A stretch of DNA of 64,000 bases, taken from assembly GCF_047495875.1 (NCBI RefSeq), contig NC_092485.1, positions 6,706,890 to 6,770,889 on the forward strand, in the 5' to 3' direction. Position numbers and translations under genes: made by a program. Below the pieces are notes generated by a model, which saw nothing but the letters and a program-made list of their open reading frames with translations, was not told the origin of the DNA and ran no database searches. Below are positions 55,424 to 64,000 of this stretch, in pieces (positions within the stretch are counted from its first letter, which is position 1; the number at the start of each line of letters is the position of its first letter). This DNA is from Pithys albifrons albifrons (Eukaryota > Chordata > Aves > Passeriformes > Thamnophilidae).

Positions 55424-57715
55424 GAAACTCTTCTCTTCTGTTTGTCCCACTTCACTGTGAAGGGAAGGCCTTTTCATAGGGACTCTCCAATTATTGTTCA
55501 AGTGCCTCATCACAACAATATTCTCCTTGGTTGGAAGGGTTTTGTGTGTGTTGAAATGGGGAGGGAGGGGGGAGGGAAGAAAGCTGAGTCCATGTAAACA
55601 TGCTGCATGCTCTCTTGTGTTCTGTGTACAGCCCGGGCAGCCACTGGAGACCTGTTCTGACTGCACTTAGTTCTTCCAGAGTAACAGTGCACCACCAGTT
55701 TGCACTGCTGGGCCAAGGTGGGAAAGCTGACATTGAAAGGTTTGGTTACAATCATTGCCATTTATCAATTCTCCCTACAACTAAGTAACCTCAAAATAAT
55801 GACAGCGGGTTTATAGGCCTAGAAAGTCCCCTGTTTTCTTCAGGACTGAAGTTGGGGTTGAAGAGCATCCTTGTTCAATGCCAGGTGTCTGATTTACGTC
55901 CAGATTTTCCTGGTACAGCAGAATGTAGAGGCCTTCCAATGCCTGATTCTTGGAACATGAAAAAATGTTTGAAACTGTAAATATGTTTGTGCCTTAAATG
56001 AATGGGAAGAGAGGGGAAAGGAAGTCCAGAGTTGAAGTCTCTGACCCACCGTTTTTGAGGGTGAAGGCTCCCAGATAGCCAGGCATGAACTCAATGTAAT
56101 CAGGAAATAGCTTTCTGAGGCAACAGCCTCAAACCCTGGATTGGGTATTCCTGTGTTTTTTCCCCTTTCTCCTCCTCCTGTTCTGAGGCTTCCCAGCATT
56201 AGCTCCCAGGAGACAGAGGTTGGAGAAGATTCTTGCTAGCCACGCATTTGTGTATTCTGTTTCTTAGAAGGTGGTGTGTTTTGCATGTTGTAGCTGAATG
56301 TGCATGCAGAGCTGTTTGCTTTTTGTCCTTAAAATGTGGGGATGACACTGGGGCAGTTAAATCATCCGTGAAATGTTTCCTGGTGCCCTGAAATCACAGC
56401 AGCTGCAGCTCATTGGGAAATACCTGCCAGTCGACGAGGAAAGGAGATAATATAAAAACATGCACCTTTTTCCTTGTTCTGACCTTCTCTGCAAAGAGGA
56501 GAGCTTGGGCTGGAGGGTTGCTTGTGTGATCAAGTGTAAAAAATGTTCTTTAAAGAAATACGTGTGGTAACTTGTGCCAGAACTTAAGTTATTTCCTGAA
56601 AAGAATTTTTTTACAGTATTGGAAGCCAAAACAAAGAAATAAGCATGCATAAAACACACAGTCACCCTTTCACCGTCTATATCTATAAATATAAATATTT
56701 ATATATGTAAAACTAACATTTACTAGAAGGGTTTTTTTACCCTCTCAGATAAGAGCTTCTTGGCTGTTTTTTAGCAGTTTGATCTCTGCCTGAGGAAACA
56801 TGAGAAGGAAATATGTTTGAATACAAACATGGCTCAAATATTTTGTATTTTACAGGACTCTGCATCAGTGAAATTCCCAGAGTTAAGGGACTGGCAGCAG
56901 GGAGGTTTCTCAGCATGTTTGTATGCTAGAATTGTAACTGGGGAGCTCAGGAGCCCAATTTTAGGGATTTTGGAGGAGACATTTTTAGACATTAATTTGT
57001 TGCAGACATCCTGTGTGGGCAAGGCACCTGTGTACGTGAGGACAAAGGCTTTTGCAGTATTTTGTATTCCTGTTACCTATGGGGCAGAGAGGAACCATTT
57101 GTAGTGTTTTTACCCTGTGTTTGAAGAGGCAGCACAAAGGGATGGGAGGTGGATGAAAAAGCCATTGATTCTTTCTAGGCTACTTCCCAGTGATCTCTTC
57201 AGGCCAAATATCTGATAAAGATCAGGACTGAGACGAAGAGAGCAGTTACATGATGCTATAGGATAAAACTCCTCAGCCCAACAAAGTCAAGACTGAAAGC
57301 CTCCCTTTTCTGCTGGACCAGCAGTTTGGGTATTCAAAAGAAAATGTAGATATACTATGTAGACCTACAGCAAGATTATTTTTATCAGCCATTTTATGTG
57401 TAGATGCTATAGTGTGATTTCATGCGGAAATATTGCTAAAGATTTTTAAAAATATTGATGTTGTGCGTGTGTGTCTGTGCGTGTGTGTGAATGGTAATGT
57501 TTCATTCAGAGTCTGTCCCTAAGGGAGCCCATGTGGGATGCACTCCTGCTGTCGGTGCAATGCTGGTCAGCTGCCTGCAGACTGAGCAGGATGGCACACT
57601 TGAAAGAAGAGATCTGCTATTTTGTTTCTATCCATGAATTTTGCTGTAATTGGTTATGCCAGATAAGATGTCACAATACCACTGGTTAAAAATAAAATTT
57701 ATTTTTCAGATTTAC
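55424..57715 (+). other. MAPK14: MAPK14 3' UTR (inferred)
   Basis: A/T-rich sequence follows the TGA at 55421-55423. It includes an AU-rich ATAAATATAAATATTTATAT stretch near 56690 and a (TG)n-like run at about 57463-57490. A canonical AATAAA at 57691-57696 would give a 3' UTR of about 2.3 kb. AU-rich elements suggest mRNA stability control, but this is inferred. Confidence 0.6.
57691..57696 (+). terminator. MAPK14: Candidate MAPK14 polyadenylation signal
   Basis: AATAAA is followed within about 60 bp by G/T-richer sequence (GTGTTGGTTTTAG). It is the best canonical signal seen past the stop codon and before the SINE copy. Confidence 0.55.
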
Positions 57716-57902
57716 TGCACTGATGGTACTTGCAAACCTCTTGCACTGAAGTGTTGGTTTTAGCATGGTGTGAACTTCTCCCTTATGCTGCAAGAGATCC
57801 CATCTGCGATGGCTGGGGTGGGAACCAAGGCCATGTCTTGGTGGCCGACTTACTTGACATGGAGCTTCTTGTCCATATTTGTCCCAAGTAAATTCTTCGT
57901 TA

Positions 57903-58206
57903 GGCAGTTAAATGCCACCTTGACACCCGATCTGATCACATCTCAGAAGCTCAGCAGGGCCAGCCCTGGTTAGTACTGGGATGGGAGACCTCCTGGCAAT
58001 ACCATACAGGGGTCTGTAGGTTCTGGCCCTGAGGACTTTGCTGTCACTGTCCAGGCTCACTCGGCTGTGGCAGATGAACCTCAGGAGCAAAGGGTGGGGC
58101 CAGTTCTGCACCCGCTGTGCCTCACCTAAACAATCCACTGCCAGGCTCGAAGGGCACGCCCACGTGGGGAGAGCCCTTCCCAAATCTTCCTTCGTGAAGC
58201 CGAGCC
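57903..58206 (+). mobile_element. 5S rRNA-derived SINE, copy 2
   Basis: The head aligns with 5S rRNA better than copy 1: CCGATCTGATCACATCTCAG, then AAGCTCAGCAGGGCCAG, then CTGGTTAGTACTGGGATGGG, then AGACCTCCTGGCAATACC. The body after it matches copy 1 almost base for base. Flanking direct repeats AAATTCTTCGTTA (57890-57902) and AAATTCTTTGTTA (58207-58219) agree at 12 of 13 positions, showing an independent insertion. The element ends GAAGCCGAGCC without a long tail. Confidence 0.92.
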
Positions 58207-59189
58207 AAATTCTTTGTTACAAAAGTAGCTTAGAGTCTGACCATGAGTACTGGGCACAGAAAAAAAGCTCCACCTTCTATTTTCCATTTAGTGCAGGGAA
58301 GTGCTAATTCAACACAAATAGACCAGCATTCTACCTCTTACCTGGCCCTGGGAACCTTCCCCATTAGTACTGGTTTGTGCTTGTTTGCTATTTAAAAGTG
58401 ACTCTTTTCCTCTTCAGCTGCCATCTAGTTGGTGGTGGAATGAGCACCATAGTTAAGCTTTTGCAACTCTTATTGTGTATTGGTGCCATTCACTCAGAAG
58501 AACTCAGCTGGACCAAAGCTGTGTTCTTCACAGTAACACAACCCTCAGTCACTGAAGTCCCTAGACCTTGGTGAGCCAGAGGAAGTTGTTATGCCAGCTG
58601 GGGAGCTGATCCCCCACAGTGTGTGCACTTCCCTGCCACCAGGCTGTCCAGCAGCTGATTTGAGGAAGTACAAAAAACAGTGAGGGGGTGTTCTCTCTGT
58701 GAGCCTTCCTGTTTTCTTTCACCATCTGCTGGCCTGGGTAAAAACTGAGGAGAAAAGCCTAAACAAGGCCACCACTTTGTTGTTTTCTGGGGGAAAAAGA
58801 AAAAAATCCCAAACACTCAAGATGTACAATTCCAGAATGTGCTCAGTTACATTATATCCTGGTTAGCAAAAAAATCCAAGCTATAATCTGTGAGAATTGA
58901 ATTGGGGGAAAATATAAAGTACACCTATACAATTATTTAACTCATGAAGCTTAACAGTCAGTGTACAGCACATAAATTGTCCAACTAAGCTCCAGTCAAT
59001 GGTAGGGCCATCATGGGTGGGAACAACATACTGGGAGTTTGGGTAGGTCCATGAGGAAACGCCTGTTACTGGAAGGAAAGCAATGATGAAAATTGTAACC
59101 CTTATCATCACCTCCAGCTGCACCGTAGAGGCAGCTGGAGAAGAATGTTTGGGTCATCCTGTCACTTCTTTTGGTGGATGTAGCAGTTA

Positions 59190-59255
59190 GGTTTGCAGTT
59201 AGACTTGACCTTCAAAATCATCTTTTCCAACCTAAAGGTTTCTGTCATTCTAAAA
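59190..59255 (+). mobile_element. CR1 3'-terminal fragment, sense
   Basis: GTTTGCAGTTAGACTTGACC, then ATCTTTTCCAACCTAAAGG, then TTTCTGTCATTCT resembles the last segment and terminal repeat of avian CR1. It is short and diverged. Confidence 0.6.
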
Positions 59256-60832
59256 TTTCCTGTTTGATTTGGTCATCTGAATTAACTCATCTGTGTACAG
59301 CCCAGACATGCTGCAGCTATTTAGGACTCCTTAATTGCATGCTGATTACCTGCATGAGCACAAGTAGTTGAGCAAGAGGCGTGTTCATCAAATAACTGAG
59401 GAGTTACTCGTTTCCTTGTGGACCAGGAGTTTTTGCAGTGACACCTCTTGCTTACAGGTGTATTTATAGAATCCAGCTAAGCAGATGGTTCATTTCCTGA
59501 CTGTTGCTGCAGCCAGGTCTGATTTACTCAGTTGTTCATGAGCAGGGTTAAAACCTTGTCCCTAGTTGTGTGTTTTATGAAGCAGCAGGCTGTACCTGTG
59601 ACTGTAGCATGGCTACTTGACTAACATAAGGGCCAGTGCTAACAGATGCTGCAGTGTTTCCCCTATAAGGAGGGACAATTAATCTTTCCCAGCCTCCTGA
59701 TAGTGCTTTTGGTGTATTACTCATTTGCCAGGTAACTTGGCTGTAATCTTGCTGCACAGATGTTCTCAGAGCAGGTACACCTTTGCAGATGACCTGTGTG
59801 GAAGGAGCAGAGATTCTGGGCAGGGTGGAGGGCTGGTGGAGTAGAACACTGTGTAAGAAGCTGGGCTGGCTTGGTAAGGCACAGCTTAGTCACTTCCTTT
59901 GGAACACATGTGGGATGCACCTACCTCTTGTGTGGGAGCCATGCCTGAGCCTTCTAATGTTGAAGCAAAATGCCATGGTGCCATCTGCTTACCAAGAATG
60001 GACCTTCTTGCGGGCTGGGTTTGCTGGTCTGGTGTGCTTGTGATAGGCATAGCAGTGAACCTGGACTCTTCTGTCCAAGACCAAAGAAAGGGTTAGACCT
60101 GCTGCAGGAGATTAAACCAGACCCAGGAAAGCCTGGGGAACAAACAGCTCTCAAGATGTTCCCATCTCACGGCTGCTCCTGAACTTCCATGTGACAGTCA
60201 CTTGGACATATGTGGAGAACCTCAGCCTGCTTCAGCACATCCCTCCACTGCGCGGAAGCGACTTGGGAGTATATTGCCATTGTTTCCTTGCTTTTCTGTG
60301 GATGTAACACCATGGCATTGTCAGGAGCCTGGAGCTGTCAATCAGATTGAAAGAAGAATGTCCCTGCTTGTCTGACGAGGTGCTGTGGCTTGTCCCTCAG
60401 ATTCCCCAGCGCAACAGCTCCTTACTCATCCACTTGTTTGGAGGAGGATTTCACGAGACCCCTTCCAAGTTGCGTGAGGATATTTCTTGGCTTGTGGAGG
60501 CAGGAGGGTAAGAGCTCCAGGTGACAGGGGCTCCCAGGGGTGTGCCTGTGCAGGGCTGGGTGCTCCAATCCTACAGCAGAGCCCAGAGGCATCTGTACAA
60601 GACCAAGGCGTGTCAGGAAACCTGATGCCTCACCTCTGCCAATGTGGAGGCGGAGGGAGGAGGGCCGAAAGACATGTTCCTTCACGCTCGCAACAGCTGA
60701 AAACAGAGAAGGAAACTCGCTAGAGCCCTTTTTTTTTACGAGCACAGAAGGCCTCACTGTTGCACTCTCACCCCAGAAACCCTCCCATACTCCAGTACTC
60801 TGGGGGGGTGGCACTCCCACACCCGTCGGGCG

Positions 60833-60948
60833 ATGAACATCGCAAGAAGAGGCTTTTACAGGCAGGAGGTGAACAACACCCTCTGGGAGCTGCCCAGGAG
60901 ATACACATCCCTCAAGCCGCTGGGGTCTGGAGCCTACGGCTCAGTGTG
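60833..60948 (+). CDS. MAPK13: MAPK13 (p38-delta), first coding exon only
   Basis: This exon encodes [20 protein letters not shown], then [18 protein letters not shown], and ends in the first two bases of a Cys codon (TG|GTGAGT). The pattern GFY.Q.VN.T.WELP with the GSGAYGSV glycine loop identifies a p38-family N-terminus. WELP and the position directly after MAPK14 favour MAPK13 over MAPK12 or MAPK11. It is one residue shorter than human before GFY. Its coding length (116 nt) and phase equal MAPK14 exon 1. Known role: a stress-activated Ser/Thr kinase prominent in epithelia and secretory cells. No second exon was found before the window ends, so intron 1 exceeds 3 kb and the gene is cut by the edge. 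Confidence 0.88.
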
Positions 60949-63900
60949 GTGAGTGGGGTCCTGCTTGCACTGCCAGCAGCAGCACTGGGTGAGCTAGGGG
61001 TGTTCCATGCTAGGGGTAAAACAAGGAGGTGCTTGTCAGCACCCCTCGATTAAGAAAGGACATTTGCATGTGTGATGGAGGCGGTTTGTGTCCTGCTCCA
61101 GTGCAGGCAGTGGGCTGGGGACTTGGTCACTTGTTTCCCCCTGTGGTCACCCCAGGTGGGCAGAGAGGGGACTGGGTAGGCAGGGCAGCCAGGGGTGCCA
61201 GGCAGCTTGGGGTGTTACCTCGGCATTGGGGTCAGGCAGTTTTGAGCTCCTTTGGTCTTGAGCTTGCGTTAGGATTATCTGGCAGCAAAGGCACGAGGTG
61301 GGGAATACCTGGGTGTCGGGAAGAAATTTGTAGATGGTAACAGAGGTGGGTACTGGAACAAGATGTTCTTGCTGCTTAGTCCAAGACAACTGGTGCTGGG
61401 TTGCCTGGACTAAGCAGCTGAACAATACAACTCCCACCCTGATACTGTTTCTAGCTTGAAACCATACAGAAGATAGAAATTACTGTAAACCAGGATCAGT
61501 AACAGACTGGGACTTCCTTCAGGGGTGATAATAATCCCCAACCTATGAGAGAGCAGCATGAGCTGCTGTTAATTATTCAGCTGGGCAAAAGTGCCTGTGG
61601 CGAGAGCAAGCAAAAGTCAGATCTTGCTTCGTTTACACTGACAAACTAGATGAGATAGGAGACTCCTTGAAAGGTTAAATAAGAAGCAATCCACTGACAG
61701 TATCTGAACAGAGCCCTTGTTTCATAATATGCTGAGCTAAAAATAAAAAAGAAAGGTGTATCCCTTTTCACAGGTGTTGGGCAAAGTCTATCCTGCTGCT
61801 GTCACAGCACTAATCTTGAAACCCTGGTGCCCACCTTCTGTCCTTATTCCCTGTCTTCCAATTTACATAGAGGCTCCCACTTTGCTGTCCAGATGCATTT
61901 ATGCTTCTGAGATGCTTGAGTCTGGCCTACAAAATCAGGTAAAACTAGACTTTTTAAAAATATTTGTGCACTGTTCTCAGGTTTTTATCACTGAAGAAAG
62001 CAGGAAGGAAAATAAAGACAGGACAAAAAAAAAAGGAAGCGAGAAATCCTTTCCCAAGTTTCCTTCTGCACCCGAAAAAACCCAAACATAAACAAACTGT
62101 CTTTACTGGCCCCTGTGAAAGCTTTGGCTGCTCTGGAGCTATAAAGGAGGGAGGGAGGAAGGGGTGTTGAAACAGCCTGGGAGTCCATGGTGCTGGTAGT
62201 AGTATGGAATGGACAGTGCTCAGCAAGGAGGGCTGGGTGCCAATTTCTGTACAAACCAGAGGTAGAAGTGTGTGGAGTTGGGATTTGCTGTCCTCTACTG
62301 GGAATTGCTGGGAAACGTTCCCATTGCAGTGTTACTCAGCAGCTGGCTTTTACACCTTCTTGAGCAGCTGAGAAAGTAACTCAGGAGAAACAGCAAAGAC
62401 TTATTTATCTTGTTAATTTGCCAAAATCTGTAATGATTTGGCTTCCAGCTGAATGTAATTGTGAAAGAAGTCTTCTGACCCTTCCAACGCTGGTCTTGCT
62501 GATCTCTGCCAGCCAAGACAGGGCACAGCTCTCTCTGTCCCAAGTCTTCACAAACGATCTGTTCATTAAATCTGTGCTGGGAAGAACATGGTCGGCTCTC
62601 TCAGCTGCATCAACTGAATTAGCTCTTAGCTGTGCTTATGGGAAGGGTGTAACCAGTGCTGTCTGTGCTGCGCAGGCTGAAGCTTCATCACCCTGCTCTC
62701 CTGTGTTAGAAATGGGGTTAGATGCTCTGTACATCAGCAGCTGGGAAGGCAGGTAAGAATGTGCACCCTCAGATGAGGAAACCTGCCTTGAATTCTGCAG
62801 AAGCTGATTATGTAGTCCAAGTGCCTTCCTCCTATTTCCCTGGCTTCTCAGAAAACTTTATGCAGTGCTGTCCCCTCTGCTGACATCTGCTGAAGTCCTG
62901 AAACTGACAACTCTTCACTCAGAGTCCTCCTGTGATACCCTACAGCGTCTTCATTGCTGAAGCTGGCTTGTGTAGCTGTTCCTGCACTTCCTTTGCTTTT
63001 ACCAAGTGAATGGAGAAATGTGTCTGCGCAAGGCTGGAGGAGACAGCTAAAAGCCATAGGATTGAATGTGATGTTTTATAGCCCTTCTGTTTCCATGGGA
63101 GATGGGATTAAGGATTTATGAGCTGTGGGGACTGCTCTGGAAGTTCACAGAGCGATTTGGCAGAGAAAACCCTTTTTTCATGTTTGCCTCATGGAGGGGT
63201 CAAGGAGGGGCTGAGGCACCCCTGGAAAAGACCACTGAGAAACCAAAATTACAGCTGTCTATCTGAGGACCTCCTTTCCCATTTGGAATCTGGGGCCTCC
63301 TTTGCAATCTGAGCAAAAAGCCTCCAGAAGAAGAGAAACTGTCACAGGATTGTTGTGTCCAGCCGCAAGCAGCAAATGTGACCAGAGGGAGTTACACATC
63401 ATGTCTGTGGCAATGGTTGTTGTACTATGTTTTCATTAGCTTTATGGAAGATTCTCATTTCAAGCCAGACCTGCTTTTACACAGAAACATATGTGCAGCA
63501 TCAAAGATCCTGAATGCAACAGAATTCATTTCAGCAGCCTGTATTTTTAATGGGTGACATTCACTGTGTCCGGGATACAGCGAAGGCCCTGGCCTGCCTT
63601 AAAAGACAACAGCCTCCAAGCACATGGCAAAGCAGAAATTGCTTTATTCCCTTATCTCCATGCATTAGGGAAGGAGAAGGCAGAGTTAGAACTAATTCTG
63701 AACTTTAACCACTTGTGTTTCTTTCTCTTCACAGCTCTGTTAGCTCCAGCTTGCTTCTGCAGGTAAAAGGGAATAAAGGCGAGCCACTAATACAGGGCTT
63801 GGTACTCCACCTAGTCCTCCAAAGAGCACAGGCTGTGGTCTGCTGCCCAAAGCTACACAGGGGTAACATCTCCTGTGCAGAGCTCTACTGGGTTGCTCAA

Positions 63901-64000
63901 AGGGCCTTTCTTTGGTGTTCTTCTGTGAGCACAAGAATTGACTTTTCTCTATGAGACTTTTGGGATTGCCAAATTTGTTAGAACATACTGCCAATGTCAG
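60949..64000 (+). other. MAPK13: MAPK13 intron 1 (partial)
   Basis: This starts with GTGAGT and contains no sequence matching p38 exon 2 (expected to encode a [16 protein letters not shown] segment). No recognisable mobile element, RNA gene or other exon was seen. The open frames here, for example 62418-62756, show no known motif. Confidence 0.65.

Larger units (their letters stand above)
57716..60832. other. Intergenic DNA between MAPK14 and MAPK13
   Basis: This 3.1 kb holds SINE copy 2 (57903-58206) and a CR1 tail (about 59190-59255). No protein-coding exon is recognised. The segment at 60480-60830 just before MAPK13 is moderately G+C-rich but has no dense CpG island; MAPK13 promoter elements could not be identified. 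Confidence 0.65.

Noticed and set aside
57463..57490. Alternating GTGTGT/GTGCGT run as a possible functional site
   Set aside because: It is a short imperfect dinucleotide repeat in the inferred MAPK14 3' UTR and shows no sign beyond a common microsatellite.

Overview
The window is vertebrate nuclear DNA, most likely from a bird. The genes have introns with consensus GT/AG junctions and CpG-island promoters, and the introns are short. The interspersed repeats are CR1 LINE fragments, the dominant avian LINE. The proteins are very close to human orthologues. No prokaryotic operon, phage, CRISPR array, functional rRNA gene or tRNA gene was seen. The gene order LHFPL5 - SRPK1 - MAPK14 - MAPK13 matches the human 6p21 block; in birds this block is expected on a microchromosome. 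The species cannot be fixed from the sequence.

Layout. LHFPL5 (+, CDS 654-3930, 3 coding exons, 221 aa) encodes a four-pass membrane subunit of the hair-cell mechanotransduction complex. SRPK1 (-, CDS 7561-30000, 16 coding exons, 658 aa) encodes the SR-protein kinase and converges on LHFPL5. Both 3' UTRs lie in 3931-7560. SRPK1 starts in a CpG island at about 29.6-30.4 kb. A 4 kb gap without a recognisable gene follows, where the mammalian map has SLC26A8. MAPK14/p38-alpha (+, CDS 34561-55423) starts in a second large CpG island carrying a 22-bp minisatellite. It has 12 coding exons per transcript (360 aa) plus a second version of exon 9, so the conserved mutually exclusive pair 9a/9b is present. 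The first coding exon of MAPK13/p38-delta (+, 60833-60948) follows about 5.4 kb downstream, and the rest of that gene lies beyond the right edge.

All exon chains were assembled by hand. Every junction keeps frame, and the total coding lengths divide by three (666, 1977 and 1083 nt including stops). Functionally, MAPK14 and MAPK13 are tandem paralogous stress kinases. SRPK1 phosphorylates splicing factors. LHFPL5 is a sensory membrane protein and appears to be only a neighbour.

The most unusual item is a pair of nearly identical, roughly 300-bp SINEs whose heads derive from 5S rRNA (51415-51728 and 57903-58206). Each is bounded by its own target-site duplication. One lies between the two alternative MAPK14 exons and the other lies just past the MAPK14 3' end. 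No clearly new multi-gene system was found; the remainder is ordinary, well conserved vertebrate gene structure.
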